In this document: piece after piece, positions 1-7,526 of the stretch | Position numbering within the stretch: the stretch's first letter is position 1 | How the letters are laid out: every line of letters starts with the position of its first letter | Assembly: GCA_945888895.1 (NCBI GenBank) | Contig: CAMDAY010000027.1 | Coordinates: forward strand, 1 to 15,173 | Source of the DNA: Dehalococcoides mccartyi | GTDB taxonomy: Bacteria > Chloroflexota > Dehalococcoidia > UBA2979 | Reading direction: 5' to 3' | Length of the DNA stretch: 15,173 nt | Notes under the pieces: model-generated | What the model was told of the DNA's origin: nothing | The model's input: only the letters and a program-made list of their open reading frames with translations | The model's database searches: none | Translations under genes and position numbers: made by a program

Positions 1-304
1 CCGTATTTGTGGCGTGGAGGATGCCGCCGCGGTTGATGATCGTGTTCAGCGCCCCGACGCGCTCGACCATCGCGTCCGGGCGGTCGACGAGGCGCATCGC
101 GGCGACCTTGTGCGGCACGGTGAGGTTCGCGCCGAGCAGGTCACCCGACCGCAGCCGTTCCACCGTCGCCGCGAGGTCCTCGGGCGCCGTGTCCCACGCC
201 TCGTACTTCGCGTCGATGCCGAGCGCGTCGAGGGCAGCCTGCTGGAATTTCGGCGAGATCGAGTGCGACACCGGGTGGCCGAGCAGGCAGATCGTCTTCG
301 TCAT
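1..304 (-). CDS. aroE: Shikimate dehydrogenase, N-terminal part (runs off window)
   Basis: AroE reduces 3-dehydroshikimate to shikimate with NADPH in the cytoplasmic shikimate pathway. The visible 101 residues begin MTKTICLLGHPVSHSISP, carrying the family's substrate-binding SHSxSP signature (residues 13-18). The NLTVPHK motif follows at 60-66, and K66 is the expected catalytic lysine. The fragment ends in ALNTII and then HATNT, just before the expected catalytic Asp of the NTD motif, which lies outside the window. The NADP-binding C-terminal half is also outside. The ATG lies one base after the mltG stop, so the two genes are probably co-transcribed and translationally coupled. It is the fourth gene of the leftward alaS-ruvX-mltG-aroE group. 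Identification rests on the two signatures and is confident; completeness cannot be judged. Confidence 0.93.
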   Translation of the reverse strand, partial: MTKTICLLGHPVSHSISPKFQQAALDALGIDAKYEAWDTAPEDLAATVERLRSGDLLGANLTVPHKVAAMRLVDRPDAMVERVGALNTIINRGGILHATNT

Positions 305-305
305 A

Positions 306-1409
306 TCAGTTGCCCTTCGAGCAGGCGGAGGCGTTGAACTTTGCTGCGTTGGCGTTGTGCTGATCCAGCGTGGCGGCAAACAGGTGCGTCCCGTCGCACG
401 CAGGCGACGCAACGAAGTACAGGTAGTTCACGCCCGCCGGATTGACCACCGCCTTGAGCGCATCGATGCCCGGGTTGGCGATCGGGCCGGGCGGCAGCCC
501 TCGGTTCAGGTACGTGTTGTACGGCGATTCGAGTTTGAGATCCGCCTGGGTCAGGCCCGGCTTCCAGTACCCGAACTTCTTGACGTTGCCCGGCACGCGC
601 GACACGGCGAACTGCACCGTCGGATCTGCCTGGAGCGGGATGTCCTGCACGAGCCGGTTGATGAACACCGCGGCGATCAGTGGGCGCTCGGTCGCATTCG
701 CGGCCTCGCGCTCCACGATCGAGGCGAGCGTGACCACCTGGTGCAGCGTCATGCCTCGGTTGCGCCCGGCCGCGACGATCTCGGCCGTCACCTGCTTCCG
801 GAAGGCGTCGAGCATCGCCTGCACCATGCTGGTCGCGGTGCTCTTCTCGTCGAAGGCGTAGGTGGCGGGCAACAGGTAGCCGAGGAGGCTCGCGCCGTCG
901 GGGCGGTTGCTCAGGAACGTCGCCTCGGGTGCTGCGGTCAGCGCTGCGTCCCAGTCGGCGCGTGAGGCGATGCCCTCCTTCTGGAGGAGGGCATCGATCT
1001 CCTCGTTGCGGAGCCCCTCGCGGAAGGTGATCACCTGCGGGCGGTTCGGTCCACCGGCCAGCACGCGCACGATCTCAGCGGGAGGCAGGTCGGTGGTGAA
1101 GCGGTACCGCCCCGCCTGCAGCTTCGAAGACAACCCCGCGAAGTCGAGGAGCGCACGGAGCGCCTCCCCGTCCTTCACCACGCCGCTCTTCTCCAGCATC
1201 ACAACGATCTGCTCCGCGCTGGAGCCCTGCGGCACCTCGATCGACATCGTGCCGTTGGCGGGCACGGCACTCCTCGGCGCCGGGCGTTCCCGGACGTCGC
1301 TCGCGAGGGCGCCCGGGACGCCATACAGCATCAACGCGAGCGCAAGGAGCACGACCGTGGTGTACACCGCGAGCCCGATCGTCGCGCGGGAGCGTGCGCT
1401 AGAAGGCAT
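306..1409 (-). CDS. mltG: Endolytic murein transglycosylase MltG (YceG-like)
   Basis: MltG is an inner-membrane lytic transglycosylase that cleaves nascent glycan strands and is thought to set their length. With the ATG at 1409 the protein has 367 residues: a short basic N-terminus, one hydrophobic membrane segment at about residues 10-34, a LysM-like region around 50-130, then the YceG catalytic domain. The hallmark segment LASIVEREAANATERPLIA carries the expected catalytic glutamate (about E233), followed by LQADPTVQF, SPYNTYLNRGLPPGPIANPG and a terminal YLYFVA element. The frame stays open upstream to 1466, but that start would overlap ruvX by 68 bases and add an arginine-rich extension. 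The 1409 start overlaps ruvX by only 11 bases and puts the membrane anchor in the usual place, so I prefer it. No strong ribosome-binding site is visible at either start. Confidence 0.92.
   Translation of the reverse strand: MPSSARSRATIGLAVYTTVVLLALALMLYGVPGALASDVRERPAPRSAVPANGTMSIEVPQGSSAEQIVVMLEKSGVVKDGEALRALLDFAGLSSKLQAGRYRFTTDLPPAEIVRVLAGGPNRPQVITFREGLRNEEIDALLQKEGIASRADWDAALTAAPEATFLSNRPDGASLLGYLLPATYAFDEKSTATSMVQAMLDAFRKQVTAEIVAAGRNRGMTLHQVVTLASIVEREAANATERPLIAAVFINRLVQDIPLQADPTVQFAVSRVPGNVKKFGYWKPGLTQADLKLESPYNTYLNRGLPPGPIANPGIDALKAVVNPAGVNYLYFVASPACDGTHLFAATLDQHNANAAKFNASACSKGN
968..996. repeat. Perfect 11-bp inverted repeat inside mltG
   Basis: CGATGCCCTCC at 968-978 is the exact reverse complement of 986-996, with a 7-base loop between. 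It lies inside the mltG reading frame, where it encodes an IDALLQKEGI stretch, and would form a strong GC-rich hairpin in the mltG mRNA. It may be a coincidence of codon choice; no function is claimed. Confidence 0.6.
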
Positions 1410-1839
1410 CGTCGACGCTCTTGCCGGGCGCGCGGTCAGGCGCGGCGTCACGAGCCGCCTCCGCACGGCGTCGCGCCAAGAACTGTTCGAGGATCAGCAC
1501 GGCGGACAGATCGTCCGAGCGCTGCTTGGTGCCGACCAGCCGTTCCGCCTCGACCGAGGTGTATCGCTCATCCTCGTACTCTACCGGTAGGCCGAGGCTG
1601 CGTTCGATGCGATCGCCGAGGCGACGCGCCATCCGCGCAGATTCTTCCTCGAGGCCCCGCGGTGTGAGCGGCAGGCCGAGGACAACACCCTGCACGCCAT
1701 CTCGGGCGCAGATCGTGCGGATCGCAGGGAACGCGACGCCCGCCGGGACGATCTCCAGCGGCACAGCGATGCGTTCATCAGGGTCGCAGATGGCGAGGCC
1801 GACGTGCGCCATCCCGGCATCCACGCCCAGCCATCTCAT
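1399..1839 (-). CDS. ruvX: YqgF/RuvX family RNase H-fold nuclease
   Basis: RuvX (YqgF) is a small RNase H-fold protein implicated in pre-16S rRNA 5' end maturation and proposed as a Holliday-junction resolvase. The 146-residue protein begins MRWLGVDAG, with the first acidic residue in the GxDxG strand. VVLGLPL follows, then YEDERYTSVEAE (family DERxT motif), then SDDLSAVLILEQFL, which supplies the last acidic residue. The C-terminal 20 residues are basic and Ala-rich. ATG at 1839 is chosen because it aligns with the usual MRxLGxDxG start. An in-frame GTG at 1851 would add four residues. Neither has a clear Shine-Dalgarno sequence. The gene lies 54 bases after alaS and overlaps mltG by 11 bases, an order well known in Actinobacteria and other phyla. 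The GVDAGMAHVG segment is looser than the usual GxKRIG but the key acidic residues are present. Confidence 0.9.
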   Translation of the reverse strand: MRWLGVDAGMAHVGLAICDPDERIAVPLEIVPAGVAFPAIRTICARDGVQGVVLGLPLTPRGLEEESARMARRLGDRIERSLGLPVEYEDERYTSVEAERLVGTKQRSDDLSAVLILEQFLARRRAEAARDAAPDRAPGKSVDDAF

Positions 1840-1893
1840 GAGCGGGGCCACGTCATCCGCGCACCGGGGTGGGCTGGACGGCGCGCATGTGCG

Positions 1894-4572
1894 TCAGGAG
1901 GACAGACGGTCGTTCGCCGCCTGCAACGCGGCAGCGAGCGCCTCGTCGATCTTCGAGGCATCCTTGCCGCCCGCCTGTGCCAGCTGAGGCCGTCCGCCGC
2001 CGCCGCCGCCGGCGATGCCGGCCGCGATCTTCACCACATCGGCGGCGCTGAGGCCACGCGCCACGACGTCGTCGGTGGAGGCGGTGATGAACGTCGGGCG
2101 TCCCTCAATGTCCGCGGCCAGTGCGATGAACGCGGAGCCGAGGACATCGCGCAGGCGTTCGGCCATCGCACGAAGCGCGTCGGCGGAGTCCACCTGCACG
2201 CGCGCCACGAGCACCTTCACGCCGCCGATCGTCTCGGCGCGATCCGCCAGGTCGTCGGCCGCACCGGCCGAGGCACGCCGCTCAGCATCCTCGAGCCGCT
2301 TCCGATCCGTGGCGAGCTGCTCCTCGAGCGTGGCGATGCGTTCGAGGATCTGCGACGGCTGGGCGCGGAAGTGACGCGCAATTGTGTTCACCATGCCGGT
2401 GCGCTCTTCCACGTACCGCTCCGCCTCGACGCCGGTCAGTGCTTCGATGCGGCGGAGGCCCGCGCCGATGCTGCTGTCGGAGACGATCAGCAGCAGGCCG
2501 ACCTGTCCCGTCGAGTGGAGGTGCGTGCCGCCGCACAGTTCGCGGCTGTAGCACTCCATGGTGTGGCGTCCCGGAGCGTGCCCGCGCGAGTCGCAGTACT
2601 CCACCATGCGGACGCGAGAGGTGTAACGATCCTCGAAGAACGCGATCGCGCCGCGCTCGATCGCCTCGTCGTAGTCGAGCTCGAACGTCGCGCTTTCAAT
2701 GTCGGCGCGCACCTTCGAGTTCACGATGCGCTGGATGTCCGTCATCTGCTCCTCGGACGGCGCTTCCGGGTGCGTGTAGTCGAAGCGCAGCCGGTCCGGT
2801 CCGACGTACGAGCCAGCCTGCCGCACGTGGGTGCCGAGGACGCTGCGCAGCGCCGCGTGCAACAGGTGCGTGCCGGTGTGGTTGCGCGCCGTGTCCTGCC
2901 GCCGCGCGCCATCGATCTGCGCAACGACTGATGCGCCAACGCTGATGCTGCCGGCGACGACGCGCCCGATCGCGACGATCGTCTCGCCGTAGCGGTGCGT
3001 GTCCTCCACGAGAAAGCGACCACTGTCGGCGGTGACGATCTCGCCGTGGTCGCCTACCTGACCGCCGCCCTCGGGGTAGAACGGCGACTGGAGCAGGACG
3101 ACCTCGCCGGTCTGCCCTTCGATCAGCTGCTGCGAGGCGAGGTCGTCCGTGAACAGGTGCGCGACGGTGGTGCGCACCTCGGTCGCGTCGTAGCCGACGA
3201 ACTCCGTCGGGGCGTCGAGGGCGGCGTAGCGCATTGCGCGGCTGTCCTGCGCGCCGCCGAAGGTCTCTTCGCCCTTCGATCGCTCCCGCTGGAGCTCCAT
3301 CTCGGCGTCGAAGCCCGCGCGGTCCACCTCGTAGCCCTGTCCCAGCGCGACCTCGAGGGTCAGCTCCGGCGGCAGGCCGTGGGTGTCATACAGCGTGAAC
3401 ATGTCGCGGCCGGGGATGCGTCTCGTCGACGCCTCGCGGGCCATGACCTCGTCGAGGAGCGCGAGCCCGCGGTCGAGGGTCGCCTGGAAGCGCGCCTCCT
3501 CGAGCCGCGCGATGCGGCAGATGAACTCGCGCTGCTCGCCGAGGCTGGGGTGCGCGGCCATCGAATGATCGATCGCGGCACCCACGACGCGCTCGAGGAA
3601 CGGCTCGCGCACACCGAGGCGGTGCCCGAAGTACACGGCGCGGCGCAGCAAGCGGCGCAGCACGTAGCCTCGGCCCTCGTTGCTCGGGAGGACGCCGTCG
3701 GTGACGAGGAAGGCGAGCGCGCGAGAGTGCTCGGTGATCGCGCGGAGGCCCTTCGCGATGTCGGAGTTCTCGTCCGGGTCGTACGCACGGCCGGTGACGC
3801 GCTCGGCGGCGCTCAGCACACCGCGCAGCTCGTCCGTCTCGTACACGGCGCGCACGTGCTGCACGACCGACGCGAGGCGCTCCAGTCCCGCGCCGGTGTC
3901 GATGTTCGCCGCAGGGAGGTCGGTCTGCGACCCGTCCTCCTCGCGGTAGTACGACATGAAGACGAGGTTCCAGATCTCAAGGAAGCGTCCGCAGCCGATG
4001 TCAGGATGGCAGGTGTCGCGGTCGCAGTCGGCGCAGCCGGGGGTCTTGCCCCAGTCGTAGTGCATCTCGGAGCACGGGCCCATCGGGCCGGTGTCGCCCG
4101 GCGGGCCCCACCAGTTGCCCTGCTCGGCGGTGTAGCGCAGTAGCCGCTCCGGCGGCACGCCGAGGGACGACCAGATCGCCGCCGACTCGTCGTCGGTGGT
4201 GAAGACCGTCGCCCAGAGCCTGTCCTTCGGGATCTCGAGGATCTCGGTCAGGAACTCCCACGCCCAGGGGATTACCTCGGGCTTGAAATAGTCGCCCACG
4301 GAGAAGTTGCCCAGCATCTCGAACAGCGTCAGGTGGTTCTCGTCCCCCACGACCTCCACGTCCGTGGTGCGGAAGCAGCGCTGGATCGAGGTCAATCGAC
4401 GCGCCGGTGGCTCCTCGAGGCCCATGAAGTAGGGCTTGAACTGCACCATGCCGGCGGTTGTGAACAGGAGCGTCGGATCGCCGTGTGGGACGAGCGAGGA
4501 CGACGGGATGCGACGGTGTCCGCGGGCCTCGAAGTAGGCGAGAAAGGCCCGCCGCAGCTCGTCGATGGTCAC
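1894..4572 (-). CDS. alaS: Alanine--tRNA ligase
   Basis: AlaS charges tRNA-Ala with alanine and edits mischarged Ser and Gly. With a GTG start at 4572 the protein has 892 residues, close to the family's usual 870-890. In order: the class II catalytic core (ELRRAFLAYFEARGHRR near the N-terminus, RCFRTTDVEVVG, FEMLGNFSVGDYF as motif 2, NEGRGYVLRRLLRRAV as motif 3), the editing domain with HTGTHLLH and CGGTHLHSTGQVG (metal-binding HxxxH and CxxxH), a coiled coil around EEQLATDRKRLEDAERR, and the C-Ala domain ending in GGGGGGRPQLAQAGG. A Cys-rich insert (CADCDRDTC...CGCG-like) precedes FLEIWNLVFM. The frame is open far upstream, but that extension is low-complexity arginine-rich sequence and spans the promoter, so MTIDELRRAF is taken as the start. 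It is the first gene of the leftward operon. Confidence 0.97.
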   Translation of the reverse strand: MTIDELRRAFLAYFEARGHRRIPSSSLVPHGDPTLLFTTAGMVQFKPYFMGLEEPPARRLTSIQRCFRTTDVEVVGDENHLTLFEMLGNFSVGDYFKPEVIPWAWEFLTEILEIPKDRLWATVFTTDDESAAIWSSLGVPPERLLRYTAEQGNWWGPPGDTGPMGPCSEMHYDWGKTPGCADCDRDTCHPDIGCGRFLEIWNLVFMSYYREEDGSQTDLPAANIDTGAGLERLASVVQHVRAVYETDELRGVLSAAERVTGRAYDPDENSDIAKGLRAITEHSRALAFLVTDGVLPSNEGRGYVLRRLLRRAVYFGHRLGVREPFLERVVGAAIDHSMAAHPSLGEQREFICRIARLEEARFQATLDRGLALLDEVMAREASTRRIPGRDMFTLYDTHGLPPELTLEVALGQGYEVDRAGFDAEMELQRERSKGEETFGGAQDSRAMRYAALDAPTEFVGYDATEVRTTVAHLFTDDLASQQLIEGQTGEVVLLQSPFYPEGGGQVGDHGEIVTADSGRFLVEDTHRYGETIVAIGRVVAGSISVGASVVAQIDGARRQDTARNHTGTHLLHAALRSVLGTHVRQAGSYVGPDRLRFDYTHPEAPSEEQMTDIQRIVNSKVRADIESATFELDYDEAIERGAIAFFEDRYTSRVRMVEYCDSRGHAPGRHTMECYSRELCGGTHLHSTGQVGLLLIVSDSSIGAGLRRIEALTGVEAERYVEERTGMVNTIARHFRAQPSQILERIATLEEQLATDRKRLEDAERRASAGAADDLADRAETIGGVKVLVARVQVDSADALRAMAERLRDVLGSAFIALAADIEGRPTFITASTDDVVARGLSAADVVKIAAGIAGGGGGGRPQLAQAGGKDASKIDEALAAALQAANDRLSS

Positions 4573-4598
4573 CGTGGCGTGCTCGTTTCCGCTCGTGG

Positions 4599-4618
4599 AG
4601 CCCCGGTCGCGAGGGGCT
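4599..4618 (-). promoter_or_regulatory. Possible leader hairpin of alaS
   Basis: On the minus strand an AGCCCC arm (complement of 4613-4618) pairs with GGGGCT (complement of 4599-4604) across an 8-base loop, inside the predicted 65-base 5' leader and about 26 bases before the GTG. It could affect alaS translation. The leader is too short for a T-box and shows none of its conserved boxes. Confidence 0.3.
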
Positions 4619-4644
4619 GGCTGCTGGAGTTCGGCTGAGGGGCG

Positions 4645-4673
4645 AGTGTAGAATGGCCCCCAGAGGCGGTCAA
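4645..4673 (-). promoter_or_regulatory. Sigma-70-type promoter for the alaS operon
   Basis: Read on the minus strand, TTGACC (complement of 4668-4673) is followed by exactly 17 bases and then TACACT (complement of 4645-4650), a near-consensus housekeeping promoter. Transcription would begin near 4638, giving a leader of about 65 bases to the alaS GTG. No equally good promoter is seen on the other strand for the divergent glmU-like gene. Confidence 0.65.
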
Positions 4674-4704
4674 TTTCAGACGGCCCCGATGTGACTGCGG
4701 CGTC

Positions 4705-4735
4705 CCACGCATCTGAGCGTGGCGCCCGAGCGTGG
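4705..4735. repeat. GCGTGG repeat cluster in the divergent intergenic region
   Basis: CCACGC at 4705-4710 faces GCGTGG at 4717-4722 across a 6-base spacer (perfect 6-bp inverted repeat). The 8-mer GAGCGTGG occurs twice directly, at 4715-4722 and 4728-4735. A further GAGCG/CGCTC pair spans 4728-4744. The cluster lies just upstream of the chosen glmU-like start (4752) and 32 bases beyond the alaS -35 box. It could be an operator or a leader hairpin; this is inference from symmetry only. Confidence 0.35.
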
Positions 4736-4751
4736 ACGGCGCTCAACTCAG

Positions 4752-6173
4752 ATGACGAGCCGCGCCACCGGTACCTATCCGCTCTCCTCCCCCAAGACGA
4801 ACGCCGTGACCTCGCTCGCTGGGTGGACCGCCCTCGTCCTCGCCCCGGCCGATGCTGTCCGGATGCAGTCCGCCACGCCCACCGTCCTGCACGAGGTCGC
4901 CGGCGTGCCGATGGTCCGCCTGGTCTGCGATCTCCTGCAGGAGGCCGGCTGCGCGCACATCGTCGTCGTTGCGGGCGCGCCGCGGGTCGCCCTCGCGAAC
5001 GTGCTCGACGAGGGCATCGAGATCGTCGACGCACAGGACGCGGAAGGCTCCGCGAACGCCACGCTCCGCGCACGCGCCGCGACGGGCACTGATCGCAACG
5101 TCCTGATCCTGCGAGCCGACATGCCGCTGATCAGCACGCGTACGCTCCTCGAACTCGCCGGTCGCCACCTCGGCGAGTCGCGCGTGCTCACCTTCCTCAC
5201 CGCGTACCTCACCGACCCCAACGGCTTTGGCCGCATCCAGCGCCGCAACGGCCTCGTGCAGGGGATCGTGCGCGAGCGCGATCTAACCAGCGCGATGCGC
5301 GGCCAGCCCGAGGTCAGCGCGGGGCTCTACGCCGCGGACGCGACGTGGCTCTGGGAGACGCTCGCTGCCCTCGAACCGAACGCCAGCGCGGACTCGCTCG
5401 GCGACCTCGTGTCGCACGCAGTGGCCGGGGGGGGCGTGGACGCCTACCAGGTCACCGAGGCGACCGAGGTGGCACAGGTCGGTGACCGCGTGCAGCTCGC
5501 GCACGCCGACCGCGTGCTGCGCGACCGCATCCGCGAGCGCCTGATGCGCGAGGGCGTGACGCTGATGGCCCCCGCAACGATCTACATCGACGCGCGGGTG
5601 CAGGTCGGCGGGGACACGGTGATCCTCCCGGGCACACATCTCCTCGGCGCGACGAGGATCGGGAGCGGCTGCCGCATCGGTCCGAACGCGATCGTGCGCG
5701 ACATGACGATCGCCGATCGCTGCGAGATCGGCGGCTCCACCCTCGAAGGCTCCGCAATCGCCGAGGGCGTGACGGTCGGCCCGTACTGCCACGTACGGCC
5801 CGGTTCCACGATCGAACGCGACGTCCACCTCGGCAACTACGCGGAGGTGAAGGCGTCGCGCATCGGTGAGCGCACCGCGATTGGTCACTTCTCGTATATT
5901 GGCGACGCGGACGTCGGCGCAGACGTGAACGTGGGCGCCGGCTCGATCACCGCGAACTACGATGGTGAGCGGAAGCACCGTACGGTCATCGGCGACGGTG
6001 TGAAGTTGGGCAGCGACACGATCATGGTCGCGCCCGTTACACTCGGCGCTGGATCACGCACAGGCGCGGGCGCGGTCGTCGTGGATGACGTGCCGCCGGG
6101 CGCAACAGTCATCGGCGTCCCCGCGCGTACGCGCGGCGCGGACGCCACCGGAGAAGGAGGTCACTCGGCGTAG
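4752..6173 (+). CDS. glmU: GlmU-family protein: intact acetyltransferase, degenerate uridylyltransferase domain
   Basis: Canonical GlmU acetylates glucosamine-1-phosphate (C-terminal left-handed beta helix) and then transfers UMP (N-terminal Rossmann-like domain) to make UDP-GlcNAc for peptidoglycan. The 473-residue protein has both domains. The C-terminal half keeps every acetyltransferase residue I can place against E. coli GlmU, at a constant offset of 16: R349, E365, K367, H379 (catalytic base), Y382, N393, N402 and K408. In the N-terminal half the LAAGxGTRMxS loop reads LAPADAVRMQS, PKVLH reads PTVLH, and GTxHA reads GSANA. IVE reads IVR, the NTG motif reads SAG (189-191), and the VND/VNN metal Asn is Gly (G244). 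Only R37, D123 and the NGFGRI glycine remain. It is therefore probably acetyltransferase-only or altered in the first domain. The start is uncertain: GTG 4719 and GTG 4806 are alternatives, and none has a strong ribosome-binding site. Confidence 0.88.
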   Translation: MTSRATGTYPLSSPKTNAVTSLAGWTALVLAPADAVRMQSATPTVLHEVAGVPMVRLVCDLLQEAGCAHIVVVAGAPRVALANVLDEGIEIVDAQDAEGSANATLRARAATGTDRNVLILRADMPLISTRTLLELAGRHLGESRVLTFLTAYLTDPNGFGRIQRRNGLVQGIVRERDLTSAMRGQPEVSAGLYAADATWLWETLAALEPNASADSLGDLVSHAVAGGGVDAYQVTEATEVAQVGDRVQLAHADRVLRDRIRERLMREGVTLMAPATIYIDARVQVGGDTVILPGTHLLGATRIGSGCRIGPNAIVRDMTIADRCEIGGSTLEGSAIAEGVTVGPYCHVRPGSTIERDVHLGNYAEVKASRIGERTAIGHFSYIGDADVGADVNVGAGSITANYDGERKHRTVIGDGVKLGSDTIMVAPVTLGAGSRTGAGAVVVDDVPPGATVIGVPARTRGADATGEGGHSA

Positions 6174-6199
6174 GCGGATCGTCCGCCTCGTCGTGGCCT

Positions 6200-7513
6200 T
6201 TGGATACCAGACCTCTCATCCCGCTCGTCGTCCTCCTCAGCAGTGCCGCGCTGTTGGTATTGCTGACCGCCGCCGAGGCCGCCTCGATCCAGCTCGCTCG
6301 CCGGCGAGTGACGCACGACGCCAATGCCGTGCTGAGCGGCATCCTGCGCGAGTACGTCGGTCACCGCCAGGGTCTGCTCCGCGCCCTGCGGTCCGGTGTG
6401 ACGCTCCTCACCGTCGCGGCGACCGCCGCCGCCATCTCGCTCGCCACCGGCTCGTTCTCACTCCGACAGGTCCTGGCAGGACTCGCGGTCTTCGGCGGCA
6501 TCGGCATGCTCCGCGCCGCGGCGAGGCGCACGGCCCGCGCCGACGCCGAGTCCGCTGCACGCAGCCTCGATGCCCCCACACGCGTGCTCCAGGCACTGCT
6601 CACGCCGATCGCCATCCTCGTCGCGCTCCCGGTGATCGTCGTGACGCGCGCCCTCGGCTGGCGCAGCCCGACCGAGGAGATTGATCCGGGCGAGGAGCTC
6701 ATCGGCCTCCTCGAAGCGACCGATGAGGAAGACGACGCGATGCTGGAGGAGCGCCAGATGATGCGCGCTGCCCTCGAGCTCTCGAACCACTCGGCCCGCG
6801 AGTTGATGACGCCCCGCACAGACGTCACGGCTCTCTCTGTCACCGCGAGCTTCAACGACGCGATGCGCCTCGCCGCCAGCAGCGGCTACAGCCGCATACC
6901 GCTCTACGAGGACACGCTCGATGTCGTCATCGGCGTGGTTTACGCCAAGGATCTCCTCGCTTATGTCTCCAATGGAAACATCGCGCCCCGCCTCGTCGAT
7001 GTCGCCCGACCGCCCTACCTCGTCCCCGAGACACGCCGCGCTGACGAGCTGCTGACCGAATTGCGGCGCGCCCGCGTGCACCTCGCGATCGCCGTGGATG
7101 AGTACGGCGGGACAGCCGGCGTGATTACCGTCGAGGATCTGATCGAGGAGATCGTCGGCGAGATCACCGATGAGTACGACACCCCGGTGACCGAGGTCGA
7201 ACAGATCTCCCCTGCCGAGGCGATCGTGGACGCCAGTCTCACGATTGACGAGCTGAACCACCTGTTCGCCTCCGAGATCATCGCGGATGACTTCGACACC
7301 GTCGGCGGCCTCATCGTCACCTCGCTCGGTCGGCTCGCGGTCCCGGGCGATGAAGTGGTGGCACGCGCCATCGACCCCGCCGGCGACGAGGACGACGTCC
7401 CCCACCTGGAGTTCCGCGTGCTCACGATCCGCGGCAGGCGCATCAAGCGCGTCCGCGTGCTGCGCCTGCCGCCCGGCGCCGCTGTGAACAGCACGGCTGT
7501 CGAGGCCGTCTAG
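6200..7513 (+). CDS. CorC/HlyC-type membrane protein with CNNM, paired CBS and CorC_HlyC domains
   Basis: This 437-residue protein belongs to the family often annotated as hemolysin or magnesium/cobalt efflux protein CorC. Members act in the cytoplasmic membrane in Mg2+/Co2+ handling; the exact substrate here is unknown. An N-terminal CNNM-like membrane region has hydrophobic segments near residues 6-27, 66-82, 90-104 and 132-150, the first containing LTAAEAASIQLARRRV, typical of the family. Two CBS domains follow: one from MTPRTDV (about 203) through YSRIPLYEDTLDVVIGVVYAKDLL, the other ending in the hallmark DEYGGTAGVITVEDLIEEIVGEITDEYD (about 298-325). A CorC_HlyC domain closes the protein at about 340-425. 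The only start that keeps the first membrane segment is TTG at 6200, 26 bases after the glmU-like stop and without a visible ribosome-binding site. A strong AAGGAGGT lies inside the end of the preceding gene but is about 40 bases too far away. Confidence 0.9.
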   Translation: MDTRPLIPLVVLLSSAALLVLLTAAEAASIQLARRRVTHDANAVLSGILREYVGHRQGLLRALRSGVTLLTVAATAAAISLATGSFSLRQVLAGLAVFGGIGMLRAAARRTARADAESAARSLDAPTRVLQALLTPIAILVALPVIVVTRALGWRSPTEEIDPGEELIGLLEATDEEDDAMLEERQMMRAALELSNHSARELMTPRTDVTALSVTASFNDAMRLAASSGYSRIPLYEDTLDVVIGVVYAKDLLAYVSNGNIAPRLVDVARPPYLVPETRRADELLTELRRARVHLAIAVDEYGGTAGVITVEDLIEEIVGEITDEYDTPVTEVEQISPAEAIVDASLTIDELNHLFASEIIADDFDTVGGLIVTSLGRLAVPGDEVVARAIDPAGDEDDVPHLEFRVLTIRGRRIKRVRVLRLPPGAAVNSTAVEAV

Positions 7514-7526
7514 CATTTCTGGTCGC

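Noticed and set aside
4573..4751. T-box riboswitch upstream of alaS
   Set aside because: The predicted leader is only about 65 bases and lacks the conserved T-box sequence and a terminator/antiterminator pair.
4573..5073. N-terminal extension of alaS
   Set aside because: The extra residues are arginine-rich low-complexity sequence, overlap the divergent gene and include the promoter; the AlaS family start fits GTG 4572.
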